In this document: one piece after another, positions 34,845 through 43,481 of the stretch | How the letters are laid out: every line of letters starts with the position of its first letter | Numbering within the stretch: the first letter of the stretch is position 1 | Assembly (NCBI GenBank): GCA_902574035.1 | Contig: CACGMC010000001.1 | Location: 124,001 to 188,000 of the forward strand | Direction: 5' to 3' | DNA: 64,000 nt | Source of the DNA: an uncultured Pelagibacteraceae bacterium | GTDB taxonomy: Bacteria; Pseudomonadota; Alphaproteobacteria; Pelagibacterales; Pelagibacteraceae | Notes under the pieces: generated by a model | Database searches by the model: none | What the model saw: only the letters and a program-made list of their open reading frames with translations | What the model was told of the DNA's origin: nothing | Position numbers and translations under genes: made by a program

Positions 34845-35918
34845 TTAGGTTTTTTTCTGCATTAACCGCAAGATTACTGGCACAATAAACAAGATCATTA
34901 ATAATCTAATAATGTGGTGAAAAGATACAAATTCAGGATCCAAATCGAAAAAAATCGCAATTACCGCAACCTCATAAATTCCACCTGGGCAATAAGACAA
35001 CAGTAAAGTGAAGAAGTTCTTATCTATTACTAAACTTGCAACATAAGCAGCCAACACACCTAGAATGACTAAAAAAAAGGTAGCAACAAAACTATGTAAA
35101 GCATTTTTTCCAATTTCACTAAAAGTTTTGTTTGCAAACCTACAACCAACTGAGGACCCAAGTATTAATAAACAAAAATCAATTATGCCAGGAGACAATT
35201 TATAACTTGCAACTTCTGTTATCTGTAAAAATCCACTGGCTACAAGTGTGCCCGCTAAAAGGGCTGCGGGTACTTTTATTTTATCAAAAATGAAAATAAT
35301 TAATAAAGATAAAATTATTAAAGTTAGTAAGTCATAAATATTTTGTTCAAGGATCACATCTATCTTTTCAATTTTATTTTGATCGTAGAAACTATCTACG
35401 ATAAATGGGAATACAGTTATTATAATAATAAGCCTTATTAAATGTGAAGTTGCAACTTGACTTAAGTCAGATTTTTCATCCTCAGCTAAAATTAAGAGTG
35501 GACCTAGGGCTCCTGGAGCGGCCGAAAAAATAGATGTTTTTTTTTCATATCCAGAAAATTTTTCTAGATACTTAGAAACAAACAGGACACTTAAAATTAT
35601 GTATCCCAACATAATTAATGATGTCCAAATCCATTGATGCATTTGAGAAAATAAATTTTTATCAATGTAATTTCCTATATAGAGTCCAAGCAATACCAAA
35701 TTTATACTTAATACCAATCGAGGCATTAATAGTTTTAAACCAAATAAGGATAATAAAGATGTTGCAATCATTGGACCTAAAAACCAGGCTAGGGGAATAT
35801 TGAAATATTCAGCCATTATTGCTGCAGGAGTAGAAAATATAATTACCAAAATAAATTCTTTAGAAAAAATCAGTTTAAAATTTTCTTTATTAATTGGTAT
35901 AGACTGGTTATTCTGCAT
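34845..35918 (-). CDS. AbrB-type (PF05145) polytopic membrane protein
   Basis: 357 residues, ten or more membrane segments in two repeated AbrB-duplication halves. Family signatures LAWFLGPMIATSLLSL and SCRFANKTF-like/SYCPGGIYEVAVIAIFFDLDPEFVSFHHIIR are present. Some members were called ammonia monooxygenase regulators, but they look like transporters and their substrate is unsettled. The start codon is only 5 bases from the divergent ProC-like start, so its promoter must lie inside the neighbour or it is leaderless. Confidence 0.83.
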   Translation of the reverse strand: MQNNQSIPINKENFKLIFSKEFILVIIFSTPAAIMAEYFNIPLAWFLGPMIATSLLSLFGLKLLMPRLVLSINLVLLGLYIGNYIDKNLFSQMHQWIWTSLIMLGYIILSVLFVSKYLEKFSGYEKKTSIFSAAPGALGPLLILAEDEKSDLSQVATSHLIRLIIIITVFPFIVDSFYDQNKIEKIDVILEQNIYDLLTLIILSLLIIFIFDKIKVPAALLAGTLVASGFLQITEVASYKLSPGIIDFCLLILGSSVGCRFANKTFSEIGKNALHSFVATFFLVILGVLAAYVASLVIDKNFFTLLLSYCPGGIYEVAVIAIFFDLDPEFVSFHHIIRLLMILFIVPVILRLMQKKT

Positions 35919-35923
35919 TTATT

Positions 35924-36682
35924 ATGAATATTGGTTTTTTAGGCTCAGGGCATATTACTTCTTCTATAATTGAAGGAATTTTCAAATCAAAGCTTAAAAT
36001 CAAAAAAATTTATATCTCCCCTCGGAATAAATTAATATCAAAAAAAATAAGCAAAAGATTTAAAAAAGTGACTATTGCAATTAACAATCAACAGGTAATC
36101 GATAGATCCAATTGGGTTTTTTTAGCAGTAACACCTCAGGTAGGAAGCAAGATTTTGAGTAAACTCAAGTTTAGTAAAAATAAAAAAATAATTAGTCTTA
36201 TATCAACGATTAATTTAGAAAAATTAAAAAAATATACAAAAAATAAAAATATTTCTAGAGTTATTCCTTTACCATTTATAGGTATGCGAAAAGGGCCTAT
36301 AATAATTTGTCCTAAAAACAATCAATTAAAAAACTTTTTTAAACATCTCGGTAAAGTTATAGAATTAAAGAATGAAAAAACTTCAAAAGCTTTTTGGTCA
36401 ACCTCGTCTTTCATGGCTTCTTTTTACTTTTTATTAAATCAAACCAGTAACTGGTTAACCTCGAAAGGTATAAAACGAAAAGATGCAGAAGATTATACCA
36501 GAGAACTTTTTTTGGCGTTGTCAGAGGACGCAATAAATAAAAACAAAAATTCTTTAAAACAACTGGTACTAGAATCACAAACGCCTGGGGGAACCAATGC
36601 TTACGTGCTTAATCAGCTGAAAAAAAAGAAATTTTACAAAGTCCAACAAACAGTTTTAAATAGCATCTTTAAAAAATTTTAA
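35924..36682 (+). CDS. proC: pyrroline-5-carboxylate reductase-like protein
   Basis: 252 residues, shorter than the usual 265-275. It starts directly with the NADP fold (IGFLGSGHITSSIIEGIF) and has the P5CR-type VFLAVTPQ strand and a C-terminal ESQTPGGTNAYVL, close to the ProC signature SPGGTT. It is very rich in lysine and asparagine, much more so than the neighbouring transporter genes. It would reduce pyrroline-5-carboxylate to proline, or a similar imine. It lies 10 bases before the second liv operon. The divergence leaves some doubt about substrate. Confidence 0.7.
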   Translation: MNIGFLGSGHITSSIIEGIFKSKLKIKKIYISPRNKLISKKISKRFKKVTIAINNQQVIDRSNWVFLAVTPQVGSKILSKLKFSKNKKIISLISTINLEKLKKYTKNKNISRVIPLPFIGMRKGPIIICPKNNQLKNFFKHLGKVIELKNEKTSKAFWSTSSFMASFYFLLNQTSNWLTSKGIKRKDAEDYTRELFLALSEDAINKNKNSLKQLVLESQTPGGTNAYVLNQLKKKKFYKVQQTVLNSIFKKF

Positions 36683-36692
36683 AACTCTAGAT

Positions 36693-37610
36693 ATGGATAT
36701 TGCTTATTTCTTACAACAGTTAATTAATGGCGTAACTCTTGGATCAGTTTATGGATTGATAGCCATAGGCTATACCATGGTTTATGGAATAATCGGCATG
36801 ATAAATTTTGCTCATGGTGATATTTTCATGGTTGGAGCATTTATTGCTTTAATCTCATTTATATTATTTGCACTCACAAGTATTGCATTGCCAATAGTGT
36901 TGTTACTGACACTCTTAATAGCAATGGTTTTTACAGCTTGTTATGGCTGGACTGTAGAAAAATTAGCTTATAAACCTTTAAGAAAATCTTTTAGATTAGC
37001 TCCTCTTATATCAGCGTTAGGAATGTCAATAGTTTTACAGAATTATGTGCAAGCTGCTCAGGGCGCGAGAATAAAAACTTTACAACCAGTTATTCAAGGT
37101 GGTTTTACTTTTATGGAAGATACAGGATTTACAGTATCTTTAAGTTACTTACAGATTTTTATTATTTTAGTAACTATTATTTTAATGGCAGTTTTTACTT
37201 TGCTTATAACTAGAACGGCACTTGGCAGAGCTCAAAGAGCATGCGAACAAGATAGGACTATGACTGCATTAATGGGAATTAATGTAGATAGAACGATATC
37301 AATAACTTTTATAATTGGTTCATCACTTGCCTCAGTCGCTGGCATGATGTTTGTAATGTATTATGGTGTCATAGATTTTTATATAGGTTTTCTTGCAGGG
37401 ATTAAAGCATTTACCGCTGCTGTGCTCGGAGGAATAGGTTCTATACCTGGAGCAATGCTCGGGGGATTGTTAATAGGTTTAATAGAAGTTTTTTGGTCAG
37501 GATATATTTCAATTGAATATAAAGACATAGCTGCATTTACGGTTTTAGTAGTTGTTCTAATATTTTACCCAACCGGATTTCTAGGCAAGCCCGATATTGA
37601 AAAAGTTTAA
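36693..37610 (+). CDS. livH: branched-chain amino acid-type ABC permease LivH (second locus)
   Basis: 305 residues. It has the classical LivH phrases QQLINGVTLGSVYGLIAIGYTMVYG and GMINFAHGDIFMVGAF, and the loop RACEQDRTMTALMGINVDRT. It is closer to textbook LivH than the copy at 25981. It forms the permease with the next gene, which begins immediately after the stop. It is probably co-transcribed with the ProC-like gene 10 bases upstream. Confidence 0.95.
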   Translation: MDIAYFLQQLINGVTLGSVYGLIAIGYTMVYGIIGMINFAHGDIFMVGAFIALISFILFALTSIALPIVLLLTLLIAMVFTACYGWTVEKLAYKPLRKSFRLAPLISALGMSIVLQNYVQAAQGARIKTLQPVIQGGFTFMEDTGFTVSLSYLQIFIILVTIILMAVFTLLITRTALGRAQRACEQDRTMTALMGINVDRTISITFIIGSSLASVAGMMFVMYYGVIDFYIGFLAGIKAFTAAVLGGIGSIPGAMLGGLLIGLIEVFWSGYISIEYKDIAAFTVLVVVLIFYPTGFLGKPDIEKV

Positions 37611-38888
37611 ATGAGAAAAAATTTTCTATATTTATCTATTAAAGATAGTCTTTTTACAGGATTAATTGCTTTAGCTTTGTTCGGTCCAATAGTAGGCTTA
37701 AGAACAGTTGCTAAAAATGAAGTTCTAGTTGTAAGCCCCAAATGGTTCATCGTATTGGTTATCGTTATAGTTTGTGCTTTAGGTAGATTTCTTACTAACT
37801 TATATATTTACAATAGGGATCAAAAATTTGGAATACAGTCAACCATTGGCAAATCAATTACAAATTTTTTAGATACCAAAGGAACTCAAATTGCATTAAG
37901 CGCAATTATTTTCTCAGTTATTTTTCCTTTTCTCCCTTTTACTGATCGATACCTGATGGATATAGCCATTATGATGTTAACTTATATCATGTTGGGATGG
38001 GGTTTAAATATTGTAATAGGATTAGCAGGATTACTTGATTTAGGTTACGTTGCATTTTATGCTGTAGGCGCTTACTCTTATGCATTGTTTGCAATCCATT
38101 TTGGATGGTCTTTTTGGATTTGTTTGCCGATAGCAGGAATATTCGCTGCGATGTTTGGAGTTTTGTTAGGTTTTCCAGTTTTAAGACTAAGGGGTGATTA
38201 TCTCGCAATTGTTACATTAGCATTTGGTGAAATGATAAGAATCCTTTTATTAAATTGGTACCAGCTTACAAAAGGACCAGATGGTTTAACAGGCATACCA
38301 AGACCATCTTTTTTTGGGTTACCGTTTAAAAGTTTTCCAGATGAAGGAGAGCAAACATTTCACACTTTTTTTGGTTTAGAATATAGCCCAATGCAAAGAA
38401 TAATATTTTTATACTATCTTATTCTCGTGTTAGCTTTAATAACCAATCTTTTTACAATCAAAATTAGGCGATTGCCAATTGGAAGAGCTTGGGAAGCTTT
38501 AAGGGAAGATGAAATTGCATGCAAGTCATTAGGTGTTAACCCAAGAAATACAAAACTTACTGCGTTTGCTATTGGCGCAATGTTCGGAGGTTTTGCTGGT
38601 TCTTTTTTTGCAACTAGACAAGCTTTTATAAGCCCAGAAAGTTTTACTTTTATTGAGTCAGCTATAATAGTTGCGATTGTAGTGCTTGGAGGTATGGGTT
38701 CACAAACAGGCGTTGTTCTAGCGACTGTCTTTTTAATTGGATTAATTGAAGTTTTTAGAGATTTTGAGTCTTACAGAATGATAGCATTTGGTGGAGCTAT
38801 GGTTCTTATAATGATTTTTAGACCTAGGGGAATATTAGCGACTAGAAAACCAACAATAACACTCCAAAAAAAAGAGGCTACTAAATGA
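37611..38888 (+). CDS. livM: branched-chain amino acid-type ABC permease LivM (second locus)
   Basis: 425 residues, the long LivM type with an N-terminal extension of about 100 residues carrying two extra hydrophobic segments, as in E. coli LivM. The core has MLGWGLNIVIGLAGLLDLGYVAFYAVGAY and the coupling loop ALREDEIACKSLGVNPRNTK. It overlaps livG by 4 bases. Confidence 0.95.
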   Translation: MRKNFLYLSIKDSLFTGLIALALFGPIVGLRTVAKNEVLVVSPKWFIVLVIVIVCALGRFLTNLYIYNRDQKFGIQSTIGKSITNFLDTKGTQIALSAIIFSVIFPFLPFTDRYLMDIAIMMLTYIMLGWGLNIVIGLAGLLDLGYVAFYAVGAYSYALFAIHFGWSFWICLPIAGIFAAMFGVLLGFPVLRLRGDYLAIVTLAFGEMIRILLLNWYQLTKGPDGLTGIPRPSFFGLPFKSFPDEGEQTFHTFFGLEYSPMQRIIFLYYLILVLALITNLFTIKIRRLPIGRAWEALREDEIACKSLGVNPRNTKLTAFAIGAMFGGFAGSFFATRQAFISPESFTFIESAIIVAIVVLGGMGSQTGVVLATVFLIGLIEVFRDFESYRMIAFGGAMVLIMIFRPRGILATRKPTITLQKKEATK

Positions 38889-39679
38889 CAGAGAAATTAT
38901 TAGATGTTGAAAATTTAACTATGAAGTTTGGTGGCCTAGTAGCAATTGATAACTTATCCTTTTCGGCGGCTAAAGATCAAATTACATCAATTATTGGGCC
39001 TAATGGAGCTGGAAAAACAACCGTATTTAATTGCTTAACAGGTTTTTATAAAGCTACTGCAGGCTCAATGTTTCTAAATAAAGAAAATGAAAGATTAAAT
39101 TTAAAAAGGTTTTCAGATTTTAAAGTTGCTCAGAAAGCAGGAGTGGCTAGAACTTTTCAAAATATAAGGCTTTTTCCACAAATGTCTGTATTAGAAAACT
39201 TAATGGTTGCTCAACATAATAAACTCATGGACGCATCAGGGTTTACAATTTTAGGGTTGTTCAATGCACCCTCTTTTGTAAACAAAGAAAAAGAAGCAGT
39301 AGAAATTTCAAAATACTGGTTAGACATAATAGGTCTTACCCATAGAGCTGATGATGATGCAGGTGATTTACCCTATGGAGATCAAAGAAAACTGGAAATA
39401 GTAAGAGCAATGTGTATTAACCCTCATTTATTATGCTTAGATGAACCAGCAGCTGGATTAAATGCAAAAGAGTCTGCTGAATTAAATAAGTTACTTCTAT
39501 TTATAAAAAAAGAAAAAAAAACAGGTATTTTATTAATTGAGCATGACATGAGCGTCGTAATGGAGATTTCTGATCATGTAGTTGTTTTAAATTATGGAAA
39601 GAAAATATTTCAAGGATCTGCAAAAGAAACAAAAAATAGCCCAGCAGTTATTGAGGCGTATTTAGGGACAGAGGAATAA
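38885..39679 (+). CDS. livG: ABC transporter ATP-binding protein LivG (second locus)
   Basis: 264 residues. Walker A GPNGAGKTT (about 36-44), LivG-specific ARTFQNIRLFPQMSVLEN, signature LPYGDQRKLEIVRAM, Walker B LLCLDEPAAGLN and the switch LIEHDM are all present. It starts inside the livM stop and ends one base before livF. Confidence 0.96.
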   Translation: MTEKLLDVENLTMKFGGLVAIDNLSFSAAKDQITSIIGPNGAGKTTVFNCLTGFYKATAGSMFLNKENERLNLKRFSDFKVAQKAGVARTFQNIRLFPQMSVLENLMVAQHNKLMDASGFTILGLFNAPSFVNKEKEAVEISKYWLDIIGLTHRADDDAGDLPYGDQRKLEIVRAMCINPHLLCLDEPAAGLNAKESAELNKLLLFIKKEKKTGILLIEHDMSVVMEISDHVVVLNYGKKIFQGSAKETKNSPAVIEAYLGTEE

Positions 39680-39680
39680 A

Positions 39681-40400
39681 ATGTTATTAATATCAAAAGT
39701 TGAAACCTTTTATGGAAATATTCAAGCTTTAAGAGGAGTAGATGTAAAAGTAAATAGCGGAGAAATTGTTACTTTAATTGGTTCTAATGGAGCAGGTAAA
39801 TCAACTTTATTAATGACAATAAGTGGTGTTAACAAAGCTTCAACTGGTGAAATTTTATTTGATGATCAACACATAGAAAATTTACCACCACATGAAATAG
39901 TGAATCTTGGAATTTCACAAGTACCTGAAGGTAGGAGAATATTTTCAAGGCTTTCTGTAGAAGATAACTTGAGACTAGGAGCTTCAGCTTATGAAAAAGG
40001 AAAAAATTTTGATACTGATGCTAAAGATGTTTATGATCTTTTTCCAGTTCTTAAAGATAGATTAAATCAAAGAGGTGGAACTCTTTCAGGAGGAGAACAA
40101 CAAATGTTAGCCATTGGTAGAGCAATGATGGCCAGACCAAAAATGCTTTTGTTAGATGAGCCATCTCTTGGTATAGCTCCAAAACTTGTTAATCAAATTT
40201 TTGTAGCAATTAAAAATATTAATAAAGAAAAAAAGGTTACTATTTTTTTGGTTGAACAAAATGCTAAAAAAGCTTTAGAGTTAGCGGATAGAGGTTATGT
40301 TTTAGTCAACGGAAATGTAACATTAGAGGGAACCGGTCAAGACCTATTGAAAAACAAGGATATTCAAGCAGCATATTTAGAAGGTGGTGGAAAAAAATAG
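39681..40400 (+). CDS. livF: ABC transporter ATP-binding protein LivF (second locus)
   Basis: 239 residues, standard LivF length. Walker A GSNGAGKST, the LivF phrase VPEGRRIFSRLSVEDNL, signature LSGGEQQMLAIGRAM, Walker B MLLLDEPSLGIAP and FLVEQNAKKALELADRGYVL are intact. It is the last gene of the permease set. The binding protein follows after an 83-base gap with its own predicted promoter. Confidence 0.96.
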   Translation: MLLISKVETFYGNIQALRGVDVKVNSGEIVTLIGSNGAGKSTLLMTISGVNKASTGEILFDDQHIENLPPHEIVNLGISQVPEGRRIFSRLSVEDNLRLGASAYEKGKNFDTDAKDVYDLFPVLKDRLNQRGGTLSGGEQQMLAIGRAMMARPKMLLLDEPSLGIAPKLVNQIFVAIKNINKEKKVTIFLVEQNAKKALELADRGYVLVNGNVTLEGTGQDLLKNKDIQAAYLEGGGKK

Positions 40401-40412
40401 CATTTTTCCATA

Positions 40413-40483
40413 TTTACAAAAAACCAAAGGTAGTGTTCAATCATCAAAATTAATTAATTAATTAACAACAAAAAGAGGAACAT
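40413..40483 (+). promoter_or_regulatory. predicted promoter and leader of livJ (second locus)
   Basis: TTTACA (40413-40418), a 17-base spacer and TTCAAT (40436-40441) form a sigma-70-like pair. ATTAATTAATTAATTAACA (40449-40467) lies at the expected transcript start, followed by the AGAGGA ribosome site. The element is identical to the one before the first livJ, though the coding sequences differ widely. Confidence 0.42.
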
Positions 40484-41587
40484 ATGTTTAAGATTATGAA
40501 AAATATTCTTTCAATAATTGCTTCAATCTTTTTATTAGGATCAATAACTGCAAAAGCTGACGTTGTTGTAGCTTCTGCTGGACCAATGAGTGGTCAATAC
40601 GCATCTTTTGGTGCTCAGTTAAAAGCTGGTGCTGAAATGTGGTTAAAAGATACTAATGCAAAAGGTGGTATTTTGGGAGAAAAAGTTAAATTAGTAATAG
40701 GTGATGATGCTTGTGATCCAAAACAAGCTGTGGCTGTAGCAAACAAATTTGCAGGTCAAGGAGTAACTTATGTTGCTGGACATTTCTGTTCAGGATCTTC
40801 TATACCAGCTTCTAAAGTTTACACTGAAGAAGGTATAATTCAAGTATCTCCAGCATCAACTAATCCAGCGTTCACAGACAAAGGTGGACCAAATGTATTT
40901 AGAGTTTGCGGTAGAGATGACCAGCAAGGTGAAGTTGCTGGCGCATTCTTAGCAAAAGAATACAGTGGAAAAAAAGTTGCAATTATTCATGACAAAACTG
41001 CTTACGGAAAAGGTTTAGCAGATGCTACTAAGAAAAACATGAATAAAGGTGGATTAAAAGAAACTATGTACGAAGCATTTACAGCAGGTGAAAAAGATTA
41101 CTCTGCTTTAGTTTCTAAACTAAAATCAAACGGTATCGACGCTGTTTATCTTGGAGGTTACCATACTGAAGGTGGTCTAATCGTAAGACAAATGAGAGAC
41201 CAAGGTATGAAAACTAAATTGATCAGTGGAGACGCACTTGTAACTGCAGAGTATTGGCAAATTACTGGTGATGCTGGTGAAGGTACTTTAATGACTTTCA
41301 GTCCAGACCCAAGAAATAATCCAGAAGCTGCACCATTAGTTAAAAAGTTCAAAGCTGCAGGAATTGAGCCAGAAGGTTACGTGCTTTATTCATATGCTGC
41401 GTTACAAGTATTTGAACAAGCTGCAACGCAAGCTGGATCTCTTGATAGAAAAAAAGTTCTTAAAGCAATGAAAAAAGGAAAATTCAATACAGTGCTTGGA
41501 ACTTTAAGCTTTGATAAAAAAGGTGACGTAAGTTTACCAGGTTACGTTTTTTATGAGTGGAGCAAAGGTAATTATAAACAATTATAA
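40484..41587 (+). CDS. livJ: branched-chain amino acid-type ABC transporter substrate-binding protein (second locus)
   Basis: 367 residues, canonical LivJ/LivK length. The signal peptide ends at ITAKAD (cleavage about residue 26). The mature sequence has VVVASAGPMSGQYASFGAQ, the Cys pair in DDACDP and GHFCSGSS (the disulfide of LivJ), and SPASTNPAFT, which contacts the amino-acid backbone in this family. A leucine/isoleucine/valine-like ligand is likely. The start is ATG 40484, well spaced from AGAGGA. A strong terminator follows. Confidence 0.95.
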   Translation: MFKIMKNILSIIASIFLLGSITAKADVVVASAGPMSGQYASFGAQLKAGAEMWLKDTNAKGGILGEKVKLVIGDDACDPKQAVAVANKFAGQGVTYVAGHFCSGSSIPASKVYTEEGIIQVSPASTNPAFTDKGGPNVFRVCGRDDQQGEVAGAFLAKEYSGKKVAIIHDKTAYGKGLADATKKNMNKGGLKETMYEAFTAGEKDYSALVSKLKSNGIDAVYLGGYHTEGGLIVRQMRDQGMKTKLISGDALVTAEYWQITGDAGEGTLMTFSPDPRNNPEAAPLVKKFKAAGIEPEGYVLYSYAALQVFEQAATQAGSLDRKKVLKAMKKGKFNTVLGTLSFDKKGDVSLPGYVFYEWSKGNYKQL

Positions 41588-41606
41588 TTATTTAACTTAA
41601 AAATTT

Positions 41607-41634
41607 AAAAGGGGGCGTAAGCCCCCTTTTTTTT
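41607..41634 (+). terminator. intrinsic terminator after livJ (second locus)
   Basis: AAAAGGGGGC (41607-41616), the tetraloop GTAA and GCCCCCTTTT (41621-41630), continuing to eight T, form a 10-bp stem. The csaA ribosome site AAGGAG begins 4 bases further on, so csaA needs readthrough or a promoter within this short region. Confidence 0.94.
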
Positions 41635-41647
41635 ATAAGGAGATAAA

Positions 41648-41983
41648 ATGGAAATTAATTATGAAGATTTTAAAAAGGTTTCAATCAAAGTTGGCACAGT
41701 TTTAGAAGTAAAAAAAAATGAAAAAGCTAAAAAACCCTCTTTAGTAATAAAAGTAGATTTTGGAAAAGAAATTGGTATTAAACAATCTTCAGCTCAAATC
41801 ACGCATTACTATAATGCTGATAATTTAGTAGGCAAACAAGTTATCGGGGTGTGTAATTTTCCGATTAAAAATATAGCTGGTGTAGTATCAGAGGTTTTGG
41901 TGCTTGGAGCGATAGAACAAGATGGAAAAGTTGTCCTAGTGCATCCTTCTCAAAAAACTGAAAATGGTTTGGATATTGCTTAG
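41648..41983 (+). CDS. csaA: CsaA-like tRNA-binding domain protein
   Basis: 111 residues, a single EMAP/tRNA-binding OB fold. It shows YEDFKKVSIKVGTVLEV, SLVIKVDFGKEIGIKQSSAQI, GKQVIGVCNFPIKNIAG and SEVLVLG, all matching CsaA. CsaA dimers bind tRNA and have been described as secretion chaperones. No partner is suggested by the neighbourhood; the start follows the livJ terminator directly (AAGGAGATAAAATG). Confidence 0.92.
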   Translation: MEINYEDFKKVSIKVGTVLEVKKNEKAKKPSLVIKVDFGKEIGIKQSSAQITHYYNADNLVGKQVIGVCNFPIKNIAGVVSEVLVLGAIEQDGKVVLVHPSQKTENGLDIA

Positions 41984-42005
41984 CAATTAAGTATATTTTT
42001 TAAAT

Positions 42006-42536
42006 TTATAGTATTTTTTTAAGAATTTTATCTTTAAAAATAAAATGATGAGCTATCACTGCAAAAATATGAAGTGTTACAAGTGCTAAAAGTAAATAAT
42101 TAGCATAAACATGAACATCATAATAGGCATCGGCTAAAATAAAATTATCCTTTTTAAAACCGTATTTAAAAAATATGAAATTAAGTGTTTCTCCCATATA
42201 CAGTTTTTTAAGTATACCTGAAATAGTTATGGTAAATATACTTACATATAACAAAAAGTGATTAGCTTTTCCGATGAATACTTGTCCTTTAAAAAAACTT
42301 TTAGTTTCAGATGGACTGGTGTTAAAAAATTTCCAAATTAATCGAAATAAAGTTAAATAAAAAATTGTTATACCAACTAATATGTGAATGTTTTCGAGCT
42401 CTATCCTTTCACTTGAAAATTCAAGACCGACTAAATAAAATCCAAATGGTACCTGTAATAATAAAACTAAAAAAGTAATCCAGTGTAACAATTTGCCCAA
42501 TAGACCGTATTCTTTACTGCTGTTAAATATTTTCAT
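42006..42536 (-). CDS. cytochrome b561-type membrane cytochrome
   Basis: 176 residues, four membrane helices. Histidines suited to bind two b haems occur in LLHWITFLV (H18), IHILVG (about H51), DVHVYANYLLL and LVTLHIFAVIAHHF, as in bacterial cytochrome b561. It passes electrons between quinol and a periplasmic acceptor. The start is 18 bases from the divergent DUF411 gene, whose neighbour is a soluble cytochrome c, so they may form one redox unit. Confidence 0.85.
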   Translation of the reverse strand: MKIFNSSKEYGLLGKLLHWITFLVLLLQVPFGFYLVGLEFSSERIELENIHILVGITIFYLTLFRLIWKFFNTSPSETKSFFKGQVFIGKANHFLLYVSIFTITISGILKKLYMGETLNFIFFKYGFKKDNFILADAYYDVHVYANYLLLALVTLHIFAVIAHHFIFKDKILKKIL

Positions 42537-42554
42537 TATTGACTATAATACTTT

Positions 42555-43034
42555 ATGACTTCTAAAAAGCTTACTAATTTCATTATATTATTAATTTTAT
42601 CCGCATCACTTTTTTTTGCCTATAATTTTGTCGCAGATAAACAAAAAGTTTTAGCAAGCACAAATAATAAACTGAATGTTGAGGTTTTTAAAACCCCATC
42701 CTGTGGATGCTGTTATGGATATGTTTTGTTTCTAGAAAAGGAAAAATTTAATGTTAAGCAGACAGATATGAGAAGCCTTCATTCAATAAAAAAAAAATAT
42801 AACATTCCAATTGAAATGCAGTCTTGTCATACTACTATTATGGGTAAATATTTTATAGAAGGTCACGTTCCACTGCAGGCAGTTAATAAATTATTAAAAG
42901 AACAACCTGATATAGACGGAATAGCCTTACCTGGGATGCCAATAGGAACACCTGGAATGCCTGGAGAAAAAGAAGAGCCTTATGTCATTTATCAGTTAAT
43001 TGATGGGAAATTTTCTGTATTCATGACAATATAA
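42555..43034 (+). CDS. DUF411 metal-binding protein, membrane-anchored or exported
   Basis: 159 residues. The N-terminus is a single hydrophobic helix (about 9-25) that could be signal or anchor. The DUF411 fold shows TPSCGCCYGY (Cys50, 52, 53), SCHTT (Cys91, His92) and IEGHVPLQAV (His104), the conserved putative metal ligands. DUF411 proteins are often found with copper resistance or oxidase genes. The end has GMPIGTPGMPGEKEEPY, the usual tail. It lies 3 bases before a cytochrome c' gene. Confidence 0.88.
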   Translation: MTSKKLTNFIILLILSASLFFAYNFVADKQKVLASTNNKLNVEVFKTPSCGCCYGYVLFLEKEKFNVKQTDMRSLHSIKKKYNIPIEMQSCHTTIMGKYFIEGHVPLQAVNKLLKEQPDIDGIALPGMPIGTPGMPGEKEEPYVIYQLIDGKFSVFMTI

Positions 43035-43037
43035 ACT

Positions 43038-43475
43038 ATGAAAAAATTAATTTTAACATTAATCTTTTTTTTGTTCTTTTTTATACCGTCACATTCTAAT
43101 CAAAGTGTAGAAGAAATTATCAAAGGAAGAAAAGCTATGTTTAGTGAGAACTATCAAAACGCTAAAAAAATATCCATTTTATTAAAGTCAAAAAGAATAG
43201 AAGAAGCCAAACCTCTTATGGAAAAAATTTCGAATAACTATAAAGAATTATTAAATTATTTTCCTGAAAATACACAAGAAGGTTTTAAAACAGAGGCTTT
43301 ACCAAGTATTTGGGAAAATAAAGATGAATTTAATGCATTGATGCAGAAAGCTTCAGACGATATGATTGAATTAGCTAAAGCTATTAACACAGTGAAAGAT
43401 TTTCAAAAAATTCAAAAAGAGTTAATGTGGAATAATTGTTCATCCTGTCATAATAGATTTAGAGCTCCACACTAA
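43038..43475 (+). CDS. cytochrome c' (class II c-type cytochrome)
   Basis: 145 residues. The signal peptide ends at FIPSHSNQ (about residue 20). The rest is a helical bundle with the haem attachment site CSSCH at 134-138 near the C-terminus, as in class II cytochromes c, followed by NRFR. It acts in the periplasm in electron transfer or binding of small gases. Haem attachment needs Ccm and CcdA-type functions, and ccdA is at 21786. It is adjacent to DUF411 and divergent from cytochrome b561. Confidence 0.9.
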   Translation: MKKLILTLIFFLFFFIPSHSNQSVEEIIKGRKAMFSENYQNAKKISILLKSKRIEEAKPLMEKISNNYKELLNYFPENTQEGFKTEALPSIWENKDEFNALMQKASDDMIELAKAINTVKDFQKIQKELMWNNCSSCHNRFRAPH

Positions 43476-43481
43476 ACAAAA

